Part shown: positions 24,349 to 36,000 of the stretch, piece after piece
How the letters are laid out: every line of letters starts with the position of its first letter
Numbering within the stretch: the stretch's first letter is position 1
NCBI RefSeq assembly: GCF_003751085.1
Contig: NZ_RJJY01000001.1
Coordinates: 2,852,001 to 2,916,000, forward strand
Direction: 5' to 3'
Length of the DNA: 64,000 bases
Origin: Micromonospora sp. Llam0
GTDB lineage: Bacteria > Actinomycetota > Actinomycetes > Mycobacteriales > Micromonosporaceae
Notes under the pieces: model-generated
The model's database searches: none
The model's input: the letters and a program-made list of their open reading frames with translations, nothing else
What the model was told of the DNA's origin: nothing
Translations under genes and position numbers: made by a program

Positions 24349-25550
24349 CGATCGACGACATCGCCGGATCCCCTGCCCCGGCCACCGGCCCTCCGCTCAC
24401 CGGCCGGAGCGAGCCACGGTGGCGGCGCGTGGCTCGGGCCCTGCGCCGTTGGTACGGCTGGCTGCTGATCGCGGTGGCGGTGCTGTGGCTGGGCTACAAC
24501 GTCGTACGTCGCGCCGCCACCGGCAGATGGCACTGGTCGATCCTGCTCGACGCGGTGCCGCCGGTGTTCCTCGTCGCCGTGCCGCTGCTGCTGCTCGGGC
24601 TCAGCGCCGCCGCCTGCGGCCCGCGTCGGCGGTGGGCCGCCGCCCTGGCTCTGGCCGGGCTGCTGCCCGGCATCGACCAGTCCGGCGTCAACCTGCACGC
24701 GCTGCGGCCCGGCGACCGACCCGTCCCGGCCAGCGCGGTGCATGTGGTGAGTTGGAACACCAACTACTGGGGCATGAGCAACGACGACCCGCAGGCGCAG
24801 CTCAGGTTTCTGAAACGGCTCGACGCCGACGTGTACCTGTTGCAGGAGCATGTGATCTGGGTGCCCGGCACCGGCGAGATCGGCTATCACCCGATCCGGG
24901 ACGACGCCAGGTTGCAGGCGGAGTTCCCCGGCTACCACATCGTGCGCCGCAGTGAACTCGTCACCATCTCCCGGTTCCCGGTCGTGGCCACGCCGGTCTT
25001 CGGCCCGGCCGCGCAGCTGCCCCCGGACGCACCGTTCAACCAGGTGTTCAGCCGGGACAAGGTGCTGCGCACCGACCTGCGCGTGGGGGACAGCACCGTT
25101 TCGGTCTACAACGTGCACGTCACCGTGCCCACCGCCATCGACCTGAGCATCCTGCGGCCCCAGGTCGACCCGGACGCGTACTTCCGTCGCAAGTTCGACT
25201 GGCGGCAGGCCGAGGTGCAGGGTCTGGTCGACGATCTGCAGGCCAACCCGAACCCGTCGATCATCTCCGGCGACTTCAACGCCACCTCGTCGATGGGGAC
25301 GCTCGACCCGCTGCGGGCGGTGGCCGAGGACGCCACCACGGCAAGCCGCCACCTGCTGCCGATGAGCTGGCGGTTCAACGCCCCGATGACCTTCCAGTGG
25401 GACAACCCCCTCGCCGGCCTGCCGCTGCCGTTCTGGCGGATCGACTGGACGTTCACCGCAGGTCCGGTCACGGTGCACCGGTACGAACTGGCGTCCGCGG
25501 AGTACCTGTCCGACCACCGGCCGCAGCATCTGTGGTTCTCGGTAGGTTGA
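24345..25550 (+). CDS. Membrane-anchored endonuclease/exonuclease/phosphatase-family hydrolase
   Basis: A 401-residue EEP-fold protein. After a Pro-rich start there are three hydrophobic segments (about residues 38-125; for example GWLLIAVAVLWLGYNVV), then an extracytoplasmic EEP domain. Catalytic signatures are VSWNTNYWG, DADVYLLQEH, a YNVHVTVP strand, the key IISGDFNATSS and C-terminal EYLSDHRPQ. Such domains hydrolyse phosphodiesters; in this operon a phospho-lipid-linked sugar is a reasonable but unproven substrate. GTG 24345 overlaps the GT2 stop (GTGA). It is the last gene of the sugar module, with 201 nt before the exporter. Confidence 0.85.
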   Translation: MTIDDIAGSPAPATGPPLTGRSEPRWRRVARALRRWYGWLLIAVAVLWLGYNVVRRAATGRWHWSILLDAVPPVFLVAVPLLLLGLSAAACGPRRRWAAALALAGLLPGIDQSGVNLHALRPGDRPVPASAVHVVSWNTNYWGMSNDDPQAQLRFLKRLDADVYLLQEHVIWVPGTGEIGYHPIRDDARLQAEFPGYHIVRRSELVTISRFPVVATPVFGPAAQLPPDAPFNQVFSRDKVLRTDLRVGDSTVSVYNVHVTVPTAIDLSILRPQVDPDAYFRRKFDWRQAEVQGLVDDLQANPNPSIISGDFNATSSMGTLDPLRAVAEDATTASRHLLPMSWRFNAPMTFQWDNPLAGLPLPFWRIDWTFTAGPVTVHRYELASAEYLSDHRPQHLWFSVG

Positions 25551-25751
25551 CGGGTCGCGCCCTGCTTCTAGGGAAAGTAGATGTTGATCAGATCGATGAC
25601 GTCCCATACTCTGACGGGCGGTAGTCATCACGTAACGACGAGCCAATGGCGACCGCCGTCCCTGGGGGCACAGATTGCCGCACCCTTCCTGCTCCGCCGA
25701 TCACCCCCCACGACCGAGGCCGCCGGCGCCTGACGTACCCGCCGGCCGATC
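25551..25751. promoter_or_regulatory. Gap between the sugar module and the exporter/PKS-NRPS genes
   Basis: Two hundred nucleotides without a gene, the only sizeable gap inside the cluster after the SARP gene. It may hold a second promoter for the exporter and assembly-line genes. I saw no certain promoter or terminator hairpin. Confidence 0.35.
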
Positions 25752-27053
25752 GTGACCGTCACGGACCAGGACCCGGGGCGTACCGGCAGCGGGATGCGGC
25801 ACTTCCGGTTCCTGGTGGTCGGCAACGCGGTCTCGGCGTACGGCACCTATCTGGACATGATCGCGCTGAGCCTGTTCGCGTACTCGCTTACCGGCAGCGC
25901 CACCCACACCGGGCTGTTCATGGCGTTGCGCCTGGCGACCAGTGTCCTCACCGGATTCGGCGCCGGCAGTCTGGTGTCCCGGCTCGACCGCAAGCGGCTC
26001 ATGGTGACCTCCGACGTCAGCCAGGCGGTCGCCCTGGTCGTGCTGGTCATCGCGCCGACCACGGCCCAGGCGGGCCTGTTGTACGCCGTCGCGGTCGTCA
26101 CCGGCGCCGGGGCGACCGTCACCAGCGTCGCGCTGCGCAGCAGCATCCCCGAGATCGTCGGGCAGGACCAGCGGGTCCGGGCCAACGCACTGCTCGCCAC
26201 CGGCCGGTCGCTGGCGATGGTCGCCGGGTTCGCCTCGGCCGGAGTGCTCATCTCCACGGTCGGCTACACCGGTGCGTTCCTCATCGACGCCGGGGCGTTC
26301 CTCTTCTCGGCCGCGGTCCTGGCCCGGCTGCCGATCACCACCCGCAGCCGACAGCCGGTATCCGCGACAGGCACCGAAACGGACCCCGGGCCGGGCACCG
26401 CGGCAGGCCCCGAGCCGGACGACGCGCGGCGGCGGCCCGGGATCCTCGCCGCGCAGTTGACGGCCCTGCGCTACCTGCGGCTGACCCCGGTCCTGCTCGC
26501 GCTGATCAGTCTGCGCGCCGTCGACGCCTTCGGCTCGGCCTCGCACAACGTCGGCCTGCCGGTGCTGTCCACCATGCTGGACCCGCAGCATCCGGCCGCG
26601 TTCATGTCCCAGTTCTGGGCCACCTGGGCGATCGGCAACATCATCGCGCAACGCGGGGTCGCCCGCTGGGCCAGACGCACCGGCCGGACCATCAACGAGC
26701 GCGCGTTCGCCGCCGGCGCGGCGCTCATGTCGGTGGCCTTCATCCTCACCTTCACCGCGCCGCCGCTGCCGCTGGCCGTCCTGGTCGCCACCGTCGCCGG
26801 CGTCGCCGACGGCTTCACCGAGATCGCCTACACCACCCGGCTGCAGGCCACCCCGGACGATCAACGCGGGTACGTCTTCGGGTTCTCGGCGACCGCGGAG
26901 AACCTCGGCTTCGGCGTCGGCATGGTGGCCTGCTCCTTTCTGCTGGAACAGTTCAGTCCGTTGACCGTGGTCACTCTGTTCCACGGGCTGGCGGTGCTGC
27001 TGGCAGTGGCGTTCCTGGCCACGCTGTGGGCGCGCCGGCGGACGACGACATGA
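25752..27053 (+). CDS. MFS transporter, probable product exporter
   Basis: A 433-residue major-facilitator protein of the EntS/MFS_3 type with about twelve hydrophobic helices and a polar, Pro/Ala-rich central loop (about residues 200-230). Motif A-like SRLDRKRLM lies between helices 2 and 3, and GYVFGFSATAENLGFGVG is in the C-terminal half. It ends 4 nt inside the PKS-NRPS start, so the two are translationally coupled and export of the assembled product is the likely role. GTG 25752 lacks a good RBS; an in-frame ATG at 25794 is an alternative start that would drop 14 polar residues. Confidence 0.85.
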   Translation: MTVTDQDPGRTGSGMRHFRFLVVGNAVSAYGTYLDMIALSLFAYSLTGSATHTGLFMALRLATSVLTGFGAGSLVSRLDRKRLMVTSDVSQAVALVVLVIAPTTAQAGLLYAVAVVTGAGATVTSVALRSSIPEIVGQDQRVRANALLATGRSLAMVAGFASAGVLISTVGYTGAFLIDAGAFLFSAAVLARLPITTRSRQPVSATGTETDPGPGTAAGPEPDDARRRPGILAAQLTALRYLRLTPVLLALISLRAVDAFGSASHNVGLPVLSTMLDPQHPAAFMSQFWATWAIGNIIAQRGVARWARRTGRTINERAFAAGAALMSVAFILTFTAPPLPLAVLVATVAGVADGFTEIAYTTRLQATPDDQRGYVFGFSATAENLGFGVGMVACSFLLEQFSPLTVVTLFHGLAVLLAVAFLATLWARRRTTT

Positions 27054-30000
27054 GCGCCCCGACGCGCGGTGGCACCGACGACCGGCGGATCGCCATCATC
27101 GGCATGGCGTTGCGGCTACCCGGCGCGGACACCCCGCAGGCGTACTGGCACAACATCCGCGACGGCGTGACCAGCGTACGCAGGTTCAGCCCCACCGAGT
27201 TGACCAACGCCGGGGTACCGGAGCAACTGCGCGAGTCACCCGATTTCGTCGCCGTCAGCGGAGTGCTCGACGACATCGACTCGTTCGACGCCGAATTCTT
27301 CGCAATGAGCGCGCAGGAGGCGCGCACCGTCGACCCGCAGCACCGGCTGTTCCTGCAGACCTGCTACCACGCACTGGAGAACGGCGGATACGCGGCGACT
27401 CGACCCGGCACGCGGGTGGGTGTCTTCGCCGGTGTCGGATACCACCTCTATCCCCTCAACACCTACCTGCGCAACAACCTGGCCAACGCCCGCTGGGACG
27501 GTGACTTCGCCCCCGCTTTCCAGGTGGCGGTGGGAAACTACAGCGACTTCGCCGCCACCCGGGTCGCGTACCGGCTCGGCCTGACCGGCCCGGCGGTCAC
27601 CGTACAGAGTGGCTGCTCGACCGCGCTGGTGGCCGTCCACCTGGCCGGACAGGCGTTGCTCGCCGGCGACGCCGACCTGGCCCTGGCCGGCGCGTCGGCG
27701 GTGCACACCCCGCAGATCCTGGGCTACCGCCACGTCAAGGGCACCATCCTGTCCCGGTCCGGCCGGTGCCGCGCGTTCGACGCGTCGTCCGACGGCACCG
27801 TCGGCGGCAACGGGGTCGCGGCGGTGCTGCTCAAGCGGTACGACCGCGCGGTCGCCGACGGGGACACCATCCACGCGGAGATCCTGGGCGGCGGGGTCAA
27901 CAACGACGGTGCCGCGAAGACCAGCTACGCCGCGCCCAGCGCCGCCGGGCAGCGCGACGCCATCCTGCGGGCGCTCGACGTGGCCGGGGTCTCCCCCGAG
28001 ACGATCGGCTACCTGGAGACCCACGGCACCGGCACCTACAAGGGCGACCCGATCGAGTTCGACGCCATGACCTCGGCCTACCGCCGGCACACCGACCGGA
28101 CCGGCTACTGCGCGATCGGCTCAGCCAAGCCGGCCATCGGGCACCTGGATGCCTGTGCCGGCATGGCCAGCCTGATCAAGACGGTGCTGGTGCTGCGGCA
28201 CGCGACGATCCCGCCGTTGGTCGGGTTCGAGCGCCCCAACCCGGCGTTGGACCTGGCGGCCAGCCCGTTCGTCATCCCCGCCGAGGCTCGTGCCTGGCCC
28301 GACCTGCCCGGGCCCCGCCGGGCGGGAGTGACCGCGCTCGCGGTCGGTGGCACCAACGCCCACCTGATCCTGGAGGCACCACCACCGGCGCGACCGGCGC
28401 CGGCGGCGACGGCACGCCTCGGCCCGGCGCATCACGAGGCGGAAGAATCCGGGGCGGCACAGCCTGCGACGGCCGGCCCGGTGCCGGTGCCGGTGTCGGC
28501 GCACCACCCGGACAGTCTGCGTACGCTCGCCCGCCGGATGCGCGACCACCTGCGGGCCGACCCCGGTCTCGACCCGGCCGACCTGGCCACCACCGCCGCG
28601 CTCGGCCGGCCACACCTGCCGTACCGACTCGTCGTGACCGGCGCGACGACGGCGGCGCTCGCCGACGCCCTGGACGACTACCTCGCCGCTGCGGGGCGGC
28701 AACGCCCGGCGCGGGTGGCTACCGGCTCGGTGCCGGGCGCCGGCGTCGCCGCCGGTGGGCTCGGCGGGGTGGCGCCGGTGGTGCTGTACGGCGGGCAGGG
28801 CGCCTCGTACCCGGGCATGGCCGCAGCGCTCTACCGGCGGTACCCGCAGATGCGGGCGGTGCTCGACGCCTGCGAGTCGTACCAGCTTCGCACCGGCGGG
28901 CTGTCGGTGCTGACCCCGCTGCTCGCCACCGACGCCGGTGATGACCGGATCTGGCCGGCCGACGTAGCGCAGCCTGCGCTGTTCGCGTTCCAGGCCGCGC
29001 TGACCCGGCTGTGGCGCTCGCTCGGAGTGGCGCCGCGACTCGTCGCCGGCCACAGCATCGGCGAGTACGCGGCCCTGGCCGCGGCCGGCGCACTGTCGAT
29101 CGAGGACGGACTGCGACTCACCGGGATACGTGGGCGGCTGATGCGGCAGCACATCACGCCCGGCGGGATGGTCGCGGTCTTCGCCGACCGTGCCGTGGTC
29201 GACGAGGTGCTCGCCACCGACGGGCGGCTCGACCTCGCCGCGATCAACGCGGCCGGGCAGCACGTCGTCGCCGGACCGGTCGAGGCGCTCGACGCCGGCT
29301 GCGGGGTGCTGGACCGTCTCGGGTTGCGCTGGCACCGGCTCGCCGTCGACCGCGCCTTCCACTCGGCGCTGCTCGACCCGATCCTCCCCCAGCTGGGCGA
29401 GGCATTCGAGTCGGTCCCGTGGGCGCCCCTGGACACGCCGCTGGTCAGCAGCGTGGACGGCACCGTGCTGCCGGTCGGGCACCGGCCGGACCCGGCGTAC
29501 CTGGTGCGACAGACCCGGATGCCGGTCCGGTTCGACCTGGTCACCGCCAGGATCGCCGCCGAGACAGCCGAGACGTCGGCCGCCGCCGAGCCGGCCGGTG
29601 TGCCGGTGCTGGAGCTCGGTCCACAACCGAACCTGGTCGGGCTGCTGCGCTCGGCTCTGCCCGGATCGCCGGTGCTCGCCGCACAGCGCCGGGGCGCGGA
29701 ACTCGATCAGGTCATCGACAGCTGCGCCCGGCTGCACGTGCACGGGGTCGACCTGGACTGGGCCGCCCTGCTCGGTCCTGACCGCGCACGCCGGGTGCCG
29801 CTGCCGGCGTATCCGTTCCAGCGGCGAGTCCACTGGACCGGACCGCCGCTGGTACGAACCGAACCTGGAGGGTCGATGGTCGACGTTGACACCGTCCGCG
29901 AGGCTGGCTCCGCGATCTCCGCCGGTCCGACCGCGCCGGACCTCGCGCCGGTGGTCGAGCGGGTACGCGAGATCAGTGCCCGGCACCTCGGCTGCGCGCC

Positions 30001-33000
30001 GGACGACATCGTCGTCGACCGGCCGTTCGTCGAGATGGGCGCCGACTCGCTCGCCATGATCAACGCGCTGCGGGAGTTCGAAGGAGAGTTCGGTGTCCGA
30101 CTCGCCATGCGCGAACTGTTCGAGGAGGCGGACACCCCGGGCAAACTGTCCCGGCTGATCCTGTCCCGTCAGGCCGCAGCCCCGCACCAGGCCCAGGCCC
30201 CAGCCCCGGCCCCGGCCGTCCCGTCAGTACCGCCATCGCCCGTACCAGCTGCGGCTCCGGCGGCACCGGACGTCGACGTGCACGGGCCCAGGGTGGTCGT
30301 GGCGCCCGACAGCGGTCAGGTCGGTGCGGTCGCCAGCGACCGCGGCCGGGCCCATCTGGACGACCTGCGGCGACGGTTCGTGGCGAAGACCCGGCGGTCG
30401 AAGGAGATCGCCCAGCGCCACCGTGGTGTGCTCGCCGACAGCAGGGCGGTCGTCGGCTTCCGCAGCGCCACGAAGGAGATGCTGTACCCGATCGCCGGCC
30501 ACCGCGCCAAGGGCGCATGGCTGGAGGATGTGGACGGCAACCGGTACGTCGACATCACCATGGGCTTCGGGGTGCTGCTGTTCGGCCACGAGCCGGACTT
30601 CGTCGCCGACGCGGTCCGGGAGCATCTGTCCCGAGGCGTCCAACTCGGACCGCGCAGCGTCGACACGGGCGAGGCCGCGCGGCTGTTGAGCGAGCTGACC
30701 GGGATGCCCCGGGTGGCGTTCGCCAACTCGGGCACCGAGGCGAACTCGGCCGCGATCCGGCTCGCCCGGGCCGCCACCGGACGCGACAAGATCGTCATGT
30801 TCCACGGGTCGTACCACGGACACGCCGACAACGTGCTCGGCCGCTCGGTCGGGACGGGAGCGGACCGGACCACCGTCCCGGTCAGCACCGGCATCCCGGC
30901 CAGCGCCGTCGCGGACCTGGTCGTGCTCGACTACGGCGTACCGGAAAGTCTGCGGGTGATCGAGGCGCTCGGTGAACAGTTGGCCGCCGTCGTGGTCGAG
31001 CCGGTGCAGAGCCGGCACCCGTCGCTGCAGCCGGCGGAGTTCCTGCGCCGGCTCCGCGACATCACCCGGCGGTACGGCATCGTGCTGTTGTTCGACGAGA
31101 TGCTCACCGGGTTCCGGCCCCATCCGCGCGGCGCCCAGGGCCTGTTCAACGTGACCCCGGACCTCGCCACGTACGGCAAGCTGCTCGGCGGCGGCTTCCC
31201 GATCGGGGCGATCGCCGGACGCGCCGACATCATGGACGGCGTCGACGGCGGTTTCTGGCGCTACGGCGACGACAGCCGCCCGCAGCGGGAAACGACCTTC
31301 TTCGGCGGCACCTACATCCAGCATCCGGTGTCCATGGCCGCCGCGCGCGCGGTGCTGACCCGGTTGACCGAGCACAGCCCACGACTGCAGCAGGAGCTCA
31401 ACGCCCGGACCGATCGGCTCGTCGGCACGCTGAACGACTTCTTCGCCGAGGAGGAGTACCCGCTGCGGCTGAATCACGTCGGCTCGCAGTTCCGCTTCGA
31501 GCACCGCGCCGACCTCGAGCTCTTCTACCACCACCTGCTACTCAAGGGGGTGTACGTCTGGGAGTGGCGCAACTTCTTCCTCTCCACCGCGCACACCGAT
31601 GACGACGTCGACCTGGTGATCGACGCGGTACGTGCCTCGCTACGCGAGATGCGCGCCGGCGGGCTGCTCCCCCGTCCGGCCGGCACCGCCGTACCCACGG
31701 CAAGACCGAACGGCACCGCCCGAACCGAACCGACGGTACGGACCGAACCGGCGGTGCGCGCCGAGCCGGCAGCGAGTGCCGCAGCGGCGGGCAGCCTCGA
31801 ACCGGCGAGCGGACCGGGACGACCGGCACCGGACTTCAGCGTGTACTTCTTCGGGGACTATCCGCCCGGCTCGGGGGCTGCCGACCCGTACGAGCTGATC
31901 GTCGACACGGCCCGCTTCGCCGACCGGCACGGATTCCACGCGCTGTGGATTCCCGAGCGCCACTTCCATTCCTTCGGCGGGGTGTTCCCCAACCCGGTGG
32001 TGCTGGCCGCCGCGCTGGCCCGCGAGACGAGCCGGATCCGGCTGCACGCCGGATCGGTGGTCCTGCCGCTGCACGACCCGATCCGGGTCGCCGAGGACTG
32101 GTCCATGGTCGACCGGCTGTCCGGCGGGCGGGTCGGCATCGGCTGCGCGCCCGGATGGCACGCGGGCGACTTCGTCCTCGCCCCGGAACACTTCGGTACC
32201 CACCGCGACGTGATGTACCGCCACCTCGACCAGGTACGCCGGCTGTGGCGTGGCGAGGCCGTCGAACGGCGCAGCGGCACCGGCGAACCGGTCGAGATCC
32301 GCACCCTGCCCCGCCCGGTGCAGGCGATGCCGCCGATGTTCGTCGCCGTGGTGGGCAACCCGGAGTCGTACCAGCGGGCCGCCGAGCACGACCTCGGCAT
32401 CGTGACCAACCTGATGAGCCAGTCGGTGGAGCAGTTGGCCGACAACATCCGACGCTACCGTAAGACCCGCGCCGCGCACGGGCTCGACCCGCACGGCGGC
32501 CGGGTGGTCGTGCTCGTGCACACCTACCTCGGTGCGGACTCGGCCCGGGCGCGGGCCGAGGCGTTCGCGCCGCTGAAGGCGTACCTGCGCTCCTCGCTGT
32601 CGCTGTTCGGGCAGCTGACCAACAGTCTCGGATTCCAGGTGGACCTCGACACCGCCGACGCCGACGACCTGGACTACGTGTTCCAGCGCGCCTACCACCG
32701 GTACTGCGAGGCACGGGCGCTGATCGGATCGCCGGACGATGGCGCGCGGCTGATCGACGCGCTCACCGCCGCCGGCGTCGACGAGGTGGCCGCGCTGGTC
32801 GACTTCGGCGCATCCCCCGACCAGGTGCGGGCCGGGCTGCCGCAGCTGGACCGGCTACGGGCCAGCTACCAGGCGCCGGCCGACACGCCAGCGGGCAGGC
32901 AGGCGGCGACCGGCAGCCCCGTGGCCGTCCGCGACGCCGGACCGGACCGGACCGGACCGGCGTCGCGCGGGCAGGCGCGGATGTGGTTCCTCGAACGGCT

Positions 33001-36000
33001 GCATCCGGGCCAGGGCACCTACAACGAGGCGGTCACCGTACGGCTCGACGGTCCGCTGGACGTGTCGGCGCTGCGGGCCGCGCTGGACCGGCTGGTGGTC
33101 CGCCACGCGGCGCTGCGTACCGTGTTCCGGGAGCGCGACGGCGAGCCGGTCCAGGTCATTCTCGGCCGGGGCACAGCGGAGCTCACCGTTGAGGAGCACG
33201 CCGGGCGTGCCGAGAGCGACACCGTACGGCAGGTGCTGGCCGAGGAGAGCCGGCGCGGGTTCGACCTCGCACAGGGTCCGCTGCTGGTGACCCGGCTGCT
33301 GCGCTGGTCGCCCGAGCGGCACGTACTGGTGCTGTCCTTGCACCACATCGTGGTCGACGCCGCGTCGGTGCGGGTGCTGGCCGGGGATCTCTCCGCCTTG
33401 TACCGGGCCGCACTCGACGGCCGGCCCGCCGACCTGCCGGAGCTGCCGGTGGACTGCCTGGACCTGGCCCGGCGGGAGGCGGATGCCGGCAGCGGGTCGC
33501 CCGGTGAGCCGGCCGGTCTGGCCTACTGGCGGGGGCGACTGGCCGGGGAGCTGCCGGTGCTGGACCTGCCGACCGACCGACCACGCCCGACGGTACGCGG
33601 TGGCACCGGCGCGTCGGTCCGGCGCCGGCTCGACCCGCAGCTGTCCGGGCTGCTGAGCCGGCTCAGCGGCGCGCACCGGGCCACGCTGTTCATGACGGTG
33701 CTCGCCGGGTACGCGGCCACGCTGCGCCGGTTCACCCGCAGCGATCAGCTGGTCGTCGGAACACCGGTGTCGGTCCGGCCATCCGGCGCCGAAGCAGTGG
33801 TGGGGTTCTTCCTCAACACGGTGGCCCTGCGGCTGGACCTGTCCGGCGACCCGACCTTCGCCCACCTGCTCAAGCAGGTCCGCGACACCGCCCTGGACGC
33901 GTACGACCATGCCGACGTGCCGTTCGACGCCGTCGTCGGCGCGGTCAGCCCGGACCGGGACACCAGCCGGACGCCGGTCTTCCAGACCATCGTGGAGTTC
34001 GACAACGGCGGCGACCCGCTCCCACTCGACCTGCCCGGGGTGACCGCCCGCACCCTGGCGCACCGGTCCGAACGGGCGGTGACCGACCTGGCCCTGTACG
34101 TGACCAACCACGCCGACGGGATCGACTGCCGGTTGGAGTACGGCACCGACCTGTTCGCGGCGGACAGCGCCGAGCGGCTGCTGTCGTATCTGGTCGCGAT
34201 CCTGGCTGCCGCCGTCGACCAGCCCGACACGCCGATCTCAGCGCTGGTCGGCGTCCTCGACGCCGACCGGGAGACGCTGGCCCGCTGGGGCGTTGGACGG
34301 CAGCGTGACCTGCCGCCCGGTGGCGTGCCCGACGCGGTGCTGCAGTGGGCGCACCGCACCCCGCAGGCGGTCGCGGTGATCGGTGGCGGTACGGTGCTGA
34401 CCTACCGGCAACTCGACGAGCAGGCCACCGCTTTGACCCAGCGGCTGGCCCGGCACGGGATCGCCGCAGGCGACATCGTGGCGCTGTGGCTGCCCCGGTC
34501 GCCGCAGTTCGTCGTCGCCGCCCTGGCGGTGCTGCGCGCCGGAGCCGCGTACCTGCCGTTGGATCCGTCCCTCGACGGCCGGCAGGTGCGTTTCATGGTC
34601 TCGGACAGCGCGGCCCGGGTGGTGCTGGCCACCGGGGGTGACACCGCGCCGGACCTGCCCGACGGGGTCCGCCTGCTGCACGTCGACGAGTCCGGCGATG
34701 GTGATCCCGTCGGCGGATACGGCGACGATCCCAGCCGCGCGGCGGACGTTCCGGATCCGGCGTGCTACGTCATGTACACCTCCGGTTCCACCGGCAGGCC
34801 GAAGGGTGTGGTCATCACCCACCGCAGCGTGCTGAACCTGTGCCAGTGGTACCGCGACGAGCTGGAGCTGACCGCCGCCGACCGTGGTGCCGTGGTGTGT
34901 GGGCAGAGCTTCGACGCCTCGGTGCTGGAGATCTGGCCGCCGCTGCAGGTCGGCGCGAGCCTGACGATCGCCGACGATGCCGTACGGCTGGACTCGATGG
35001 CGCTGGCGCGCTGGATGCGTACCGCCGGGGTGAGCGTCGCGATGCTGCCCACGCCGCTCGGGGAAGGGTTGCTCTCGCTGCCTGTCGCGGCCCAGCCCCG
35101 GCTGCGCCACCTCACCGTCGGCGGCCAGCAACTGCGGGTACGCCCACAGCCCGGGGTGCCGTACGTGGTACGCAACGTGTACGGACCGACCGAGACGACG
35201 GTCATCGCCACGTCCGAGGTGGTGGCGTCGGCGTCCGCCGGGTCCGACGGTCCGATTCCGATCGGCCGGCCGCTGGACAACGTCCGCGTCGAGATCCGCG
35301 ACGAATGGGGCAACCTGGCTCCGGTCGGCGCCGTCGGGGAGCTGTTCATCGGCGGTGCCGGAGTGGGTCGTGGCTACCTGAACCGGCCCGAGTTGACCGC
35401 TCAGCGGTTCGTCGACGACCCGGCCGGCGGTGCCGGTTCCCGCCGCTACCGCACCGGGGACCTGGTGCGGTGGACCGCCGACGGGGTGCTGGTGTTCCTC
35501 GGCCGTACCGACGACCAGGTCAAGATCCGGGGGAACCGGGTCGAACCAGGCGAGGCGTCGGCGGTGCTACGCGGGCTGGATCTGGTCGCCGACGGCATCG
35601 TGGTGGCCCGCCGGGACCGCCGCGACGAGCCGTACCTCGCCGGGTACGCCGTGCCCGCGCCGGGTGTGGCATCCGACGGGCTGGCCGACCGGGTCGTCGC
35701 CGCGATGGCCCGCGAACTGCCCGATGTGCTGATCCCCCGGGTGTGGGCGGTGCTGCCGGCGCTGCCGCAGACCGGCAACAACAAGGTCGACCACGCCGGG
35801 TTGCCGGAGCCGACCATCCGTACCGGCGTGCCCGCGCCATCGGTGGCCCGACCGGTTCCCCGGCCGCCGACACCGCAGCCGGCGGCCCACCCGCCGACAC
35901 CGCAGGCAACGGCCCCGCGCGACGGTGGGACCGGTGACGCGCTGACCGGGACGGTGCGGGCGCTGTGGGCCGCCGAACTCGACCTGGATCCGGAACGCAT

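Noticed and set aside
25646..27049. Extension of the PKS-NRPS frame upstream of 27050
   Set aside because: The extra residues are Arg/Pro-rich nonsense overlapping the MFS gene in another frame. The KS begins just after ATG 27050, which also overlaps the MFS stop in the usual 4-nt way.
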